A DNA stretch of 64,000 bases from M0108 sp963841065 (GTDB taxonomy: Bacteria; Pseudomonadota; Gammaproteobacteria; Chromatiales; Chromatiaceae): contig CAWJBI010000031.1 in NCBI GenBank assembly GCA_963841065.1, forward strand, positions 299,720-363,719, written 5' to 3'. The notes below the pieces were generated by a model that worked only from the letters and a program-made list of their open reading frames with translations, ran no database searches and was not told the origin of the DNA. The position numbers and the translations under genes were made by a program. This document shows positions 16,209-24,953 of this stretch, in pieces (position 1 is the stretch's first letter; each line of letters opens with the position of its first letter).

Positions 16209-17921
16209 ATGCCCCCCCCATCGCCCGGCCAAACCCCTTCACCCCCGATCGCGCTGCCCTACGATCCGTTTGATATCCTCGGGTCCACCCTGGCGTTGCA
16301 ACAAGCCTGGCTGAGGCATCCCGAACGGTTGACCGCCAGCCTGCAAGACCTGGCCCTCGAATCGGCCCAGATTCGTGATCACTTTATCCAAACCGCCCTA
16401 AATATTCCCAGCAAACCCGCGCTGGATGCCCATGTCCGCGACGAACGTTTCCAAGATCCCGCTTGGACCGAGTTGCCCGGATTCTGCTTTCTCAAGGATA
16501 TGTACCTCCTGTACGGTCGCTGGTTGCAGGATGCCATCTACGCCACCGAGGGTATGGACCCCAAACAGCGTGAGCGGGCGGCCTTCTGGTTGAGGCAATG
16601 GCTGGATGCCATGGCTCCCAGCAATTTCTTCTGGACCAACCCGGAAGCCCTGCGACGCGCCATCGCCAGCCAGGGATTAAGCTTAGTGTATGGCCTCGAT
16701 CATTGGCTGCGCGAGGCGGCGGCGGGCGATGTGCGGATGGTGGAACCGGATGCCTTCGCAGTCGGCAAGGACCTGGCGATCACGCCCGGTCAAGTGGTGT
16801 TGCGTAACGAATTACTGGAGCTGATTCAGTACGCCCCTGCGACCCCCGCGGTCCATGCCATTCCGGTGGTGCTGGTGGCACCCTGGATCAACAAGTACTA
16901 CATCATGGACCTGAGTCCGGGCAATAGTCTGGTCCGCTATCTGGTTGGTGAGGGGTTTAGCGTCTTTGTCACCAGTTGGCGGAATCCCGGCCCAGAGGCC
17001 AAGGGGACGACCCTGGAAGATTATGTACTAGGTGGCGTGCTGCCGGCGTTGGAAGCGGCTCGCGCCATCTGCGGCGTTCCCCAGGTCCACGCCGCGGGTT
17101 ATTGTCTGGGTGGCACCGCCCTGGCCTTGCTGCTGGCCTGGCTTGCGGCCGCTCCCGTGGGCCAGGATGCCCGTCATAATCTCGTCGCCCATTGGTCCAC
17201 CCTGTCCACCCTGGTGGACTTCAGCGATCCCGGCGCCATCGGGGCCTTCCTGAGTCCGGGCAGCCTGGATTTCCTGCATGAGCGCATGGCCGCTACGGGC
17301 TACCTGGATGGGGCCGACATGACCAGCGCCTTTAGGTTGTTAAGACCCAACAGCCTGATCTGGCATTACGTGGTACACAGCTACCTGTATGGCGAGGCCC
17401 TGGCCCCCAACGAGGTGCTCTTCTGGAACTGCGATTCCACCCGTATGCCCGCGGCCATGCACGAGTTCTATCTGCGGGAGCTATACCTGAATAACCGGCT
17501 GGTGGAGCCGGGAAGCCTGGAGATGGGCGGGCGCCCCCTGGACCTGGGGGCGATCCGGCAACCTCTCTACGCCGTCGGCGCGGAGCAGGATCATATCGCC
17601 CCCTGGCGCCACACCTTCCGGCTCTGTGGCCTGATGGGCGGGCCTGCCCGCTATGTGCTGGCCACCTCTGGTCATATTCTCGGGATCATCAATCCCCCCG
17701 CGACCCCCCCCAATCGGCGTTACTGGGTGGGTGACGCCACCGGCCAGCGCGACCCGGAAAGCTGGCTCGACAGCATCGACAAGAGGCCGGGTTCCTGGTG
17801 GGAGGACTGGACCCAGTGGCTGGGCGAACGCTGCGGTCCCCTAGGGCCGCCACCGACCTTGGGCAATGACGAGTATCCGCCCCTGGAGGCGGCGCCGGGG
17901 CAGTACGTCCTCCAGCACTAA
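16209..17921 (+). CDS. phaC: Class I polyhydroxyalkanoate synthase PhaC
   Basis: PhaC polymerises (R)-3-hydroxyacyl-CoA into PHA granules. The 570-residue protein has the length and N-terminal domain of class I synthases. The lipase-like box AGYCLGGT carries the catalytic Cys299, and the Asp (VGAEQDHIAPW) and His (TSGHILGI) of the triad are visible; the conserved tryptophan follows in the PSWW-like PGSWWEDW region. AGGAG lies 6 bases before the ATG. No phaA, phaB or phasin gene is adjacent, so the pathway is scattered. Confidence 0.95.
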   Translation: MPPPSPGQTPSPPIALPYDPFDILGSTLALQQAWLRHPERLTASLQDLALESAQIRDHFIQTALNIPSKPALDAHVRDERFQDPAWTELPGFCFLKDMYLLYGRWLQDAIYATEGMDPKQRERAAFWLRQWLDAMAPSNFFWTNPEALRRAIASQGLSLVYGLDHWLREAAAGDVRMVEPDAFAVGKDLAITPGQVVLRNELLELIQYAPATPAVHAIPVVLVAPWINKYYIMDLSPGNSLVRYLVGEGFSVFVTSWRNPGPEAKGTTLEDYVLGGVLPALEAARAICGVPQVHAAGYCLGGTALALLLAWLAAAPVGQDARHNLVAHWSTLSTLVDFSDPGAIGAFLSPGSLDFLHERMAATGYLDGADMTSAFRLLRPNSLIWHYVVHSYLYGEALAPNEVLFWNCDSTRMPAAMHEFYLRELYLNNRLVEPGSLEMGGRPLDLGAIRQPLYAVGAEQDHIAPWRHTFRLCGLMGGPARYVLATSGHILGIINPPATPPNRRYWVGDATGQRDPESWLDSIDKRPGSWWEDWTQWLGERCGPLGPPPTLGNDEYPPLEAAPGQYVLQH

Positions 17922-18107
17922 ACGCCTTCGCGGACCACCTGGGCCTGGGTGGGGCACCAACGTTTTTCTGGGGCACCCGCGAGCCAGGGGCCAGGTGTCC
18001 ATGCCCCAACGGCATGGCCCCACCGCCTTGATCCAGAAGGGTGACTGGTGCGGATCGGAGTTATCCGTCACCGTTGACCTGTAGTCACCAGACACGAGAC
18101 CTGAGCC
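17922..18107. other. Non-coding stretch between phaC and the IS remnant
   Basis: No gene is supported in this segment. It may include decayed upstream parts of the IS481-like element, but I find no readable transposase sequence here. Confidence 0.3.
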
Positions 18108-18341
18108 ATGCACCTTGTCGAACGCTTTAACGGTCGCATCGGCGAGGTTTTGGCGACCAACCGCTTCCGCTCCGGGGAACACCTGGCGGACACCCTTCAG
18201 CGCTAAGTCAAGGTCTACCATAGTCACCTTCCCCAGGGGGTACTTAGCCATTTCTGCCCTCTGGAAGCGCTCCAGCAGGGGTATCAAAAGCAACCAGACC
18301 GGTTCGATTCTGGGGTTAATAATCTCCCGGGGCTTGACATC
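18108..18341 (+). pseudogene. C-terminal remnant of an IS481-family transposase
   Basis: The plus strand reads LVERFNGRIGEVLATNRFRS, then EHLADTLQR, an in-frame TAA at about 18204, and then VKVYHSHLPQGVLSHFCPLEAL ending NLPGLD. This is the end of an IS481-type DDE integrase, where VERFNG follows the catalytic Glu region. The N-terminal DDE domain, terminal repeats and target duplication are not recognisable, and an internal stop breaks the frame, so it is a dead fragment. It ends just before a decayed DUF2887-type gene and may have removed that gene's start when it inserted. Confidence 0.7.
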
Positions 18342-18399
18342 TACCAAGTTGGCCTACGGCGCATTTCCTTTGCCATGTTTAGCCAATTTTCCTATATTA

Positions 18400-18961
18400 C
18401 CGCGCCATCGACCAGTGTCATGTTCTGGTGGTGTTTCCTCACCCCAAGGTCGATACTGGCGTCGTCCCGCCCCATGAAGGCCTCATCGCCTGCGGCCTGT
18501 TCCGGCGGGTTTATTTCTGCGACCTCTGGGCCGGGAGGACCTGGGTTTTGATGCCCGGCTGGCGCGCCTCATCATACTGGAGGTCACCCAGGCCCCCCGC
18601 CGAGGCCCGCGACCTGGTGGCCGCCCCCGCGTCCCGCGCCGACCCCCTGGAGGTCCTGGATCTGGTCGAAACCATTCTGGACTATAAATTTCCCACCTTG
18701 TCCCGCGATGAGATCCGCGCCATGTTGCCGCCACCCGAGATGGAGTTGAAGAAATCCTGCTTCTATCAGGAGGTCTTCGGCGAAGGCCATCAGGAAGGCG
18801 TCGCGGACCCCCTGCTGCGTCTGGTGACCGCCAAATTTGGTCCGCCCACGCCGGTCACGCGTCAGCGCCTGGCCAGCACCGACACCGAGACCCTGCTGCA
18901 GTGGTCCGAACGCCTCCTCGGGGCCGGGAGCCTCCACGAACTCTTCGGCGATCTGCATTGA
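18400..18961 (+). pseudogene. Decayed DUF2887/DUF4351-type (Rpn-like) protein gene
   Basis: The readable pieces are HVLVVFPHPKVDTGVVPPHE and GLIACGLFRRVYFCDL, then GREDLGFDARLARLIILEVT in another frame (about 18523-18597), then the first frame again with LEVLDLVETILDYKFPTLSR and the C-terminal LLRLVTAKFGPP. These match the C-terminal two thirds of DUF2887/DUF4351 proteins, a PD-(D/E)XK nuclease-related group abundant in cyanobacteria and Chromatiales. The N-terminal nuclease-like part is missing at the IS remnant, and two compensating frameshifts disrupt the middle. A tandem 10-base repeat TTTGTAGTGA (18976-18995) follows. Confidence 0.65.
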
Positions 18962-18966
18962 GGCTG
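18873..18966 (+). repeat. 94-bp direct repeat, copy 1
   Basis: This is the 3' end of the decayed DUF2887-type gene plus a few bases past its stop. It matches 19607-19700 base for base in length with only about six substitutions by eye. Confidence 0.8.
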
Positions 18967-19094
18967 TGGGAATCGTTTGTAGTGATTTGTAGTGAGAGGA
19001 TGGCCTCCCGCATCATGGGGCGGCGGTGGCTTGCCGCGGGTGATGCTGGGGGCACCCACCCCGTAGGCATCTGCATCAACGATCGGTAACAAAT

Positions 19095-19526
19095 ATGACG
19101 ACTACCCGTTACGAAACCGATGTGCTGGCTTGGTCGAACGAACAGGCCCGGCTGCTGCGTGCCGGTCAATTCGGCCTGCTCGACCTGGAACATATCGCCG
19201 AGGAAATAGAAGACGTGGGCAAAAGCGAACAACGGGAACTGGCCAGTCGCCTGGCGGTGTTGATGGCCCACCTACTCAAGTGGCACTATCAGCCGGAACG
19301 CCAGAGTGCCAGTTGGCAACGCACGATCAAAGAGCAGCGTCGGGCGCTCACCTTCCATCTAAAACAAGTCCCCAGTCTGCAAACCCGGCTGGCCGATGCC
19401 GAGTGGTTGGGGGCCATTTGGGCGGATGCCATCACGCGTGCCATTGAAGAGACCGGGATGGGCGGATTTCCCGAGGAATGTCCCTGGGCGGTGGCGGACC
19501 TCCTGAGTCAGGATTGGCTGCCTTGA
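19095..19526 (+). CDS. DUF29 family protein
   Basis: This 143-residue protein of the DUF29 family has the typical N-terminus YETDVLAWSNEQARLLR followed by LDLEHIAEEIEDVGKSEQRE, a central AVLMAHLLKWHYQP, and a C-terminal FPEECPWAVADLLSQDWLP. DUF29 proteins are helical, of unknown function, and often occur in many copies in cyanobacteria and Chromatiaceae, frequently near mobile remnants. The gene is intact and lies between two related DUF2887-type fragments. Confidence 0.85.
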   Translation: MTTTRYETDVLAWSNEQARLLRAGQFGLLDLEHIAEEIEDVGKSEQRELASRLAVLMAHLLKWHYQPERQSASWQRTIKEQRRALTFHLKQVPSLQTRLADAEWLGAIWADAITRAIEETGMGGFPEECPWAVADLLSQDWLP

Positions 19527-19540
19527 GCCGTCCCTCCGGT

Positions 19541-19578
19541 GGGGTGGCGCGGCGCAGTCCCTGGCGTCCAGCCACCCC
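19541..19578. repeat. Inverted repeat after the DUF29 gene
   Basis: GGGGTGGC (19541-19548) pairs with GCCACCCC (19571-19578) across a 22-base loop. There is no T-run, so it is only a weak candidate for a terminator of the DUF29 gene. Confidence 0.3.
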
Positions 19579-19606
19579 AGGTATTATAAGGGGACAGTAT
19601 CTCTAA

Positions 19607-19700
19607 CCAGCGCCGACACCGAGGCCCTGCTGCAGTGGTCCGAACGCCTCCTCGGGGCCGGGAGCCTCGACGAGCTCTTCGGCGGTCTGCATCGAGGCTG
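19607..19700 (+). pseudogene. 94-bp direct repeat, copy 2 (fragment of a DUF2887-type gene)
   Basis: This repeats the 3' end of the decayed gene at 18873-18966, encoding the SADTEALLQWSERLLGAGSL-type C-terminus, but with nothing of the gene before it. Both copies keep the same frame, so a second gene copy was probably lost here or the end was duplicated around the DUF29 gene. Confidence 0.65.
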
Positions 19701-19756
19701 GGGCGTACTCATGCGGGCCCGGTAAATCGTTATGGAAATGAAAACTCTTGCTTGAC

Positions 19757-21310
19757 ATGACGACCGAGCCTAAACCCGCCAACGGCTCCTGGCTAGCTGC
19801 CTTGCGCCCCTTTCTCGATAGCCGCGTCATCGCCATGTGCTTTCTCGGTTTTTCCGCCGGGATTCCGCTGCTGCTGATCTTTTCCTCCCTGTCACTCTGG
19901 CTGCGGGAGGCCGGGGTGGATCGCGGGGCCGTGACCTTTTTCAGTTGGGCGGCCCTCGGCTACTCCTTCAAGTTCGTCTGGGCACCGCTCATCGACCGCC
20001 TGCCGCTACCGCTCCTGACACGCTGGCTGGGGCGCCGCCGTTCCTGGCTGTTGGTCGCCCAACTGGCCATCGCCAGCGCCATCCTGCTGATGGCGGCCAT
20101 AGACCCGGCGCAAGGCGGCAGCAGCCTGACCCACATGGCCCTGGCGGCGGTGATGCTCGGCTTCTCGGCGGCGACTCAGGACATCGTCATCGATGCCTAC
20201 CGGATCGAGGCGGCGGAGACCAGCCTCCAGGCCATGATGTCGGCGACCTATATCGCCGGCTATCGCGTCGGCATGGTGGTCTCGGGGGCCGGCGCCCTCT
20301 ACCTGGCTGCCGCCCTGGGTTCGACCGCGGAGCACTATGTCTTCGCGGCCTGGCGCTGGACCTACATCGCCATGGCCGGGACCACGCTGGTGGGCATCGC
20401 CACCACCTTGCTGATCCCCGAGCCGGTATCCGGGCGGCTGGATACCCGGCGCTACGGGGCCTGGGATTACTTCCGGCTGGTGATCGTCTTCGCCGGCGCG
20501 GCAACGGCCTTCGTGGCGACCTTCTTCCTGAGCGGCAACGGCTTCGCCGCGCTCCAGGGGCCGATGGGGCAGGGGCCCTTGGCCGGCTTCCTGCTGGAGA
20601 GCCTGCATTTCCTGCTGGCGATCCTGACGGCGGGCTTGACCGGCTGGTTGCTGGTGCGTTTGGGGGTGGTGGACCAGGCCATGGCCCGGGAGACCTGGAT
20701 CGCGCCCGTGCTGGACTTCTTCGACCGCTATGGCACCCGCACGGCCCTGCTGCTCCTGGCCCTGATCGGCCTTTACCGCATCTCGGATATCGTGCTGGGG
20801 GTGATCTCCAATGTCTTCTATCAGGACATGGGCTTCACCAAGACCCAGATCGCCACCGCGGTCAAGACCTTTGGAGTCGTCGTCAGCATCGCGGGCGGCC
20901 TCCTCGGCGGCCTCATGGCCAACCGCTACGGGGTCATGCGCATCCTCATGCTCGGCGCCATCCTCTCGGCGGCGACCAATCTCATCTACGTCTGGCTGGC
21001 CTGGGTGGGCAATGATGCCGCCGTCCTCTATCTGGCCGTGGCGGCGGACAATCTGGCGGCGGGACTCGCCAGCGCCGCCTTCGTCGCCTTCCTGTCGAGC
21101 CTCACCAGCGTCGCCTTCACCGCCGTCCAGTACGCCATCTTCAGCTCCCTCATGACCCTGCTCCCCAAGGTCCTGGGCGGCTACTCAGGCACCATGGTCG
21201 AGGCCATCGGCTATCCGGCCTTCTTTGTCTTCACTACCCTGATCGGTGTACCCGTGCTGCTGCTGGTCTGGCTGGCGGGACGACACCTGCAGGCCGGACC
21301 AGCTCCCTAA
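19757..21310 (+). CDS. ampG: AmpG-like MFS permease
   Basis: This MFS transporter of about 517 residues in the AmpG muropeptide permease group imports anhydromuropeptides (GlcNAc-anhMurNAc-peptides) for cell-wall recycling. AmpG-type features are the N-terminal FLGFSAGIPLLLIFSSLSLWL, FSWAALGYSFKFVWAPLIDR and the AATQDIVIDAYRIE segment, with roughly 12-14 hydrophobic segments. The ATG at 19757 is preferred over the in-frame TTG nine bases upstream. It follows the duplicated gene fragment directly and appears to be a single-gene unit. Confidence 0.88.
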   Translation: MTTEPKPANGSWLAALRPFLDSRVIAMCFLGFSAGIPLLLIFSSLSLWLREAGVDRGAVTFFSWAALGYSFKFVWAPLIDRLPLPLLTRWLGRRRSWLLVAQLAIASAILLMAAIDPAQGGSSLTHMALAAVMLGFSAATQDIVIDAYRIEAAETSLQAMMSATYIAGYRVGMVVSGAGALYLAAALGSTAEHYVFAAWRWTYIAMAGTTLVGIATTLLIPEPVSGRLDTRRYGAWDYFRLVIVFAGAATAFVATFFLSGNGFAALQGPMGQGPLAGFLLESLHFLLAILTAGLTGWLLVRLGVVDQAMARETWIAPVLDFFDRYGTRTALLLLALIGLYRISDIVLGVISNVFYQDMGFTKTQIATAVKTFGVVVSIAGGLLGGLMANRYGVMRILMLGAILSAATNLIYVWLAWVGNDAAVLYLAVAADNLAAGLASAAFVAFLSSLTSVAFTAVQYAIFSSLMTLLPKVLGGYSGTMVEAIGYPAFFVFTTLIGVPVLLLVWLAGRHLQAGPAP

Positions 21311-21640
21311 CAGGCCCGGGCCGGGGTAATGTGGATATTCAGGGCCTGGAGCAATAACTCTCTAAAATACCGATAAAAATCCCGAAGGATAATCCAGAGA
21401 TTAAATCGGGATTGCTGCGGCGCACCAAATATGCGATTGTTACGACGTTAAAGGCAGGCGGCGATAGGTCAGGCCAAGGAGTCTCCTAGACATTCTCTGC
21501 TCCCTTCGACGCGCGTCAGATGGCTGAGAAATGGAGTCAGGCGCGGATCGTCAGCGGCACCTCGGGTGCCGCTTGCGGCTTGGGGCTGGACCAGGAAGGG
21601 CGGGTCCCGAGGTTTGGTTAAAAAAAACCGGAATGTAACG
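21311..21640. other. Intergenic region upstream of sdhC
   Basis: No gene is seen in this 330-base stretch. It should hold the sdhCDAB promoter. There are AT-rich pieces around 21350-21440, but no pair of boxes I can defend as a promoter. Confidence 0.4.
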
Positions 21641-22021
21641 ATGATTACCACCCAAAAGCGACCTTTCTTTCTGAATTTGCTGGTGATCCGGCTCCCGGTG
21701 GCGGGGGTCATGTCCATTGGTCACCGCATCAGCGGCGTGGCCATGGTCTTCACCCTGCCCTATTTCATTCATATCCTGGCCCTCTCGGTGTCCAACCCGG
21801 CGGGCTTTGAGGCGGCGGCACAAATGGTCGCCAGTTGGCCCTTCAAGGCCTTTCTCTTCCTCTTCCTCTGGGCGCTGATGCACCATTTCCTCGCGGGCAT
21901 CCGCTATCTGATGCTCGATATCGACGTCGGTATCGAGAAGCCCCTGTACCGTCACACGGCCTGGGGCGTGCTGGCGGGTGGCCCCGTCCTGGCCCTGATC
22001 CTGTTGGGAGCACTGTCATGA
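21641..22021 (+). CDS. sdhC: Succinate dehydrogenase cytochrome b556 subunit
   Basis: SdhC is one of the two membrane anchors that bind heme b and quinone in complex II. The 126-residue protein has three transmembrane helices, the RPFFLNLLVIRLPVAGVMSI / GHRISGV signature (Ser-His-Arg region), and the heme-ligand-type His in LMHHFLAGIRYLMLD. The frame opens upstream, but the ATG at 21641 gives the normal MITTQKRP start. The gene overlaps sdhD by ATGA. Confidence 0.94.
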   Translation: MITTQKRPFFLNLLVIRLPVAGVMSIGHRISGVAMVFTLPYFIHILALSVSNPAGFEAAAQMVASWPFKAFLFLFLWALMHHFLAGIRYLMLDIDVGIEKPLYRHTAWGVLAGGPVLALILLGALS

Positions 22022-22353
22022 GCCGTCAAGCCTCGGGACTGCGGGCCTGGATTTTCCAGCGCGTGACCGCGATCGCCCTGCTGCTGTACTTTCCCTATCT
22101 CATCCTCTCCCTCGCCTTTGGCCCGCCGGCGACTCACGCCGAATGGGTGGCCTGGCTGAGCCAGCCCCTGGTCGGCATGGGCTTCCTGATCTTTGTCGGC
22201 GTGCTCTTGCTCCATGCCTGGGTTGGCGTGCGTGACGCCATCATCGACTATGTGCACCCCACCGCCATCCGCGTCACGGCCCTGAGCCTGCTGGCGCTGG
22301 GACTGATTGGCTGCGGCCTCTGGGCCCTCAAAGTCATCGTCCTGGTGGGCTAG
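22018..22353 (+). CDS. sdhD: Succinate dehydrogenase hydrophobic anchor subunit
   Basis: SdhD is the second anchor of complex II, 111 residues with three helices. The segment FQRVTAIALLLYFPYLILSL and the LLLHAWVGVRDAIIDYVHP motif (heme-ligand His and conserved Asp/Tyr) are typical. The ATG at 22018 overlaps the sdhC stop, so the two anchors are made in step. Confidence 0.92.
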   Translation: MSRQASGLRAWIFQRVTAIALLLYFPYLILSLAFGPPATHAEWVAWLSQPLVGMGFLIFVGVLLLHAWVGVRDAIIDYVHPTAIRVTALSLLALGLIGCGLWALKVIVLVG

Positions 22354-22383
22354 GGCCAGGCGAGAACTGAATGCGAGAATGAT

Positions 22384-24144
22384 ATGTCATTAAACAAGCG
22401 AAACTTCGACGCCCTGATCGTGGGCGCGGGCGGGGCCGGGCTCAACGCGGCGATCCAACTGGCCAACGCCGATCTGCGCGTGGCGGTGGTCTCCAAGGTG
22501 TTCCCGACCCGCTCCCATACGGTCGCCGCCCAGGGTGGGGTCAACGCGGCCCTGGCCAATGTCCTGCCGGACAACTGGCATTGGCACATGTTCGATACCG
22601 TCAAGGGTTCGGACTACCTGGGCGACCAGGATGCCATCGAGTTCATGTGCCGGGAGGCCATCCCCACCGTCTATGAGCTGGAACATGCGGGGGTGCCCTT
22701 TTCCCGCACGGACAATGGCAAAATCTACCAGCGCCCCTTCGGCGGCATGACCCAAAACTTCGGTGGTGACCAGGCCGCCCGCACCTGCGCCGCGGCGGAT
22801 CGTACTGGTCACGCCATCCTCCACACCCTCTATCAGCAGAACCTCCGCGCCAAGACCCACTTCTTCGACGAGTTCTTCGCCCTCGATCTGGTCAAGGATG
22901 CCGAGGGCGTGATCTGCGGCGCCCTGGTCCTGGAGATCGAGACCGGCGAGCCCTTGCTGATCGAGGCCAAGACCACCTTGCTGGCCACCGGCGGCTGCGG
23001 TCAGGTGTTCCGTACCACCTCTAACGCCCACATCAATACCGGCGATGGCATGGCCATGGCCCTGCGGGCCGGCGTGCCCCTGATGGACATGGAGTTTTTC
23101 CAGTTCCATCCCACCGGCATCGCTGGCAAGGGCATGCTGATCACCGAGGGCGTGCGTGGGGAGGGCGGTTATCTCCTCAATGGGCGCGGGGAGCGCTTCA
23201 TGGAGCGTTATGCCCCCAAGGCCAAGGACCTGGCCAGCCGCGACGTGGTCTCCCGCTCCATTGTCACCGAGATCAAGGAAGGGCGCGGCGCTGGGCCCAA
23301 GGCCGATCACGTCCTCCTCAAGCTCGATCACCTGGGCGAGAGCGTCATCGCCAAGCGCCTGCCGGGCATCCGCGAGAGCAGCCGTATCTTCGCCGGCGTC
23401 GATCCCGTGGTCGAGCCCATTCCGGTCTTCCCCACCGCCCACTATCTCATGGGGGGTATCCCCACCGACCGCTTTGGCCGCGTCATGACGCCGGCCGGCG
23501 GCGGCGAGGATGCGGTGCCGGGGCTCTATGCCGCCGGTGAATGCGCCTGCGCCTCGGTCCATGGCGCTAACCGCCTGGGTGGCAACTCCCTGCTCGACAT
23601 CCTGGTCTTTGGCCGCCTGGCGGGCAAGAACATCATCGATTACGTCAAGGAAAACCCCTTCCATCGCACCATCGACCCGGCCAGCCTGGAGGCGGCCATG
23701 GGGCGGCTGACACGTTGGGAACAGCGGAGCCATGGCCCGAGTGTCCACGAGACCCGCGAGAAGCTGACCCGTTGCATGGAGGATCACGCCGGCGTCTTCC
23801 GCACCGAGGAGATCATGTCCGAAGGCCTGGACAAGATGAAGGAGATCCGGGACGCCTTCGGCGAGGTGCGGCTCACCGACCACTCCAAGGTCTTCAATAC
23901 CGCCCGCATCGAGGCCCTGGAGCTGGAGAATCTGCTCGACGTCGGCATGGCCATCGCCGCCTCCGCCCTCACGCGTCAGGAGAGCCGCGGCGCCCATTCG
24001 CGTCCCGACTTCCCCAAACGTGACGATGTCAACTGGATGAAACACACCCTCTACTTCCAGGAGGGCGACCGGCTGGACTACAAGCCGGTGCGGACCAAGC
24101 CCCTGACGGTGGAGAGTTTCCCGCCGAAAGAGCGCGTCTATTGA
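22384..24144 (+). CDS. sdhA: Succinate dehydrogenase flavoprotein subunit
   Basis: SdhA oxidises succinate to fumarate. The 586-residue protein has the FAD dinucleotide fold (LIVGAGGAGLNAA), the covalent-FAD His45 in TRSHTVAAQGG, the active-site stretch QFHPTGIAGKGMLITEGVRG, and ANRLGGNSLLD near the second FAD contact. Its length is standard. It is linked by short gaps to sdhD and sdhB, and the whole sdhCDAB order is that of gammaproteobacteria. Confidence 0.97.
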   Translation: MSLNKRNFDALIVGAGGAGLNAAIQLANADLRVAVVSKVFPTRSHTVAAQGGVNAALANVLPDNWHWHMFDTVKGSDYLGDQDAIEFMCREAIPTVYELEHAGVPFSRTDNGKIYQRPFGGMTQNFGGDQAARTCAAADRTGHAILHTLYQQNLRAKTHFFDEFFALDLVKDAEGVICGALVLEIETGEPLLIEAKTTLLATGGCGQVFRTTSNAHINTGDGMAMALRAGVPLMDMEFFQFHPTGIAGKGMLITEGVRGEGGYLLNGRGERFMERYAPKAKDLASRDVVSRSIVTEIKEGRGAGPKADHVLLKLDHLGESVIAKRLPGIRESSRIFAGVDPVVEPIPVFPTAHYLMGGIPTDRFGRVMTPAGGGEDAVPGLYAAGECACASVHGANRLGGNSLLDILVFGRLAGKNIIDYVKENPFHRTIDPASLEAAMGRLTRWEQRSHGPSVHETREKLTRCMEDHAGVFRTEEIMSEGLDKMKEIRDAFGEVRLTDHSKVFNTARIEALELENLLDVGMAIAASALTRQESRGAHSRPDFPKRDDVNWMKHTLYFQEGDRLDYKPVRTKPLTVESFPPKERVY

Positions 24145-24163
24145 GCCAGGTGGAGGGAAAAAC

Positions 24164-24856
24164 ATGAAATTCCGTGTCTATCGCTATGATCCCGAGCTGG
24201 GCCAGAAGCCCCGCATGCAGGAATTCGAGGTCGAGACCCATCGCGGCATGATGCTGCGCGATGCCCTCAAGGCCATCAAGGCCCAGGACGAGACCTTCGC
24301 CTTCCGTCACTCCTGCGGCGAGGGCGTCTGCGGTTCCGATGGCGTCAACGTCAATGGCACCAATAAGCTTGCTTGTGTCACCGCCATCGCCGATCTGAAG
24401 GAACCGATCGAGGTGCGGCCCTTCCCGGGGCGGCCCGTCGTCCGCGACCTGGTCGTGGACATGACCCAGTTCTATGAGCAATACAAGGCCGTGGAACCCT
24501 GGCTCAAGCGCAAGGAGCCCACGCCGGAGCAGGAGATCCTCCAGTCCCCCGCCGACCGCGACAAGATTGATGGCCTCTATGAGTGCATCATGTGCGGCTG
24601 CTGTTCCACCTTCTGTCCCTCCTTCTGGTGGAACCCGGAGAAGTTTCTCGGCCCCCAGGCTCTGCTCACGGCCTATCGGTTCCTCGCCGACAGCCGCGAC
24701 CAGGCCAGCGCCGAGCGCATGGACTTCCTGGAGGGACCCTACAAGCTTTTCCGTTGCCACAGCATCATGAACTGCGTCGAGGTCTGTCCCAAGGGCCTCA
24801 ATCCCACCAAGGCCATTGGTCACATCAAGGAAATGATGTTGAAAGACTCGGTCTGA
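24164..24856 (+). CDS. sdhB: Succinate dehydrogenase iron-sulfur subunit
   Basis: SdhB carries the [2Fe-2S], [4Fe-4S] and [3Fe-4S] centres that pass electrons from SdhA to quinone. The 230-residue protein shows the N-terminal ferredoxin motif CGEGVCGSDG, the CIMCGCCSTFCPS cluster and CHSIMNCVEVCPKGLNP. A GGAGG-like site precedes the ATG. It is the last gene of sdhCDAB and is followed by a strong hairpin. Confidence 0.97.
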   Translation: MKFRVYRYDPELGQKPRMQEFEVETHRGMMLRDALKAIKAQDETFAFRHSCGEGVCGSDGVNVNGTNKLACVTAIADLKEPIEVRPFPGRPVVRDLVVDMTQFYEQYKAVEPWLKRKEPTPEQEILQSPADRDKIDGLYECIMCGCCSTFCPSFWWNPEKFLGPQALLTAYRFLADSRDQASAERMDFLEGPYKLFRCHSIMNCVEVCPKGLNPTKAIGHIKEMMLKDSV

Positions 24857-24876
24857 CCCGGGCCTGACCAGCGGAC

Positions 24877-24910
24877 GGGGTTCCCAGAGGCCTAGCAACC
24901 TGGGAACCCC
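24877..24910 (+). terminator. Hairpin after sdhB, probable transcription end
   Basis: GGGGTTCCCAG pairs perfectly with CTGGGAACCCC over 11 bp with a 12-base loop. There is no T-run after it on the plus strand, so it may work as a factor-assisted terminator or 3' stabiliser for the sdh message. Confidence 0.55.
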
Positions 24911-24953
24911 GCCGCTGACGATGACCGCCGATCGCCACCGGAGACTTGACCCG

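Noticed and set aside
17841..18347. A 168-residue minus-strand frame over the phaC end and IS remnant
   Set aside because: It is antisense to recognisable IS481 transposase sequence and the phaC 3' end, with no family match.
22390..24165. A 591-residue open frame on the minus strand opposite sdhA
   Set aside because: It is the shadow of sdhA in GC-rich DNA: the codon pattern is Gly/Asp/His-rich and no family is recognisable, while sdhA on the other strand is certain.
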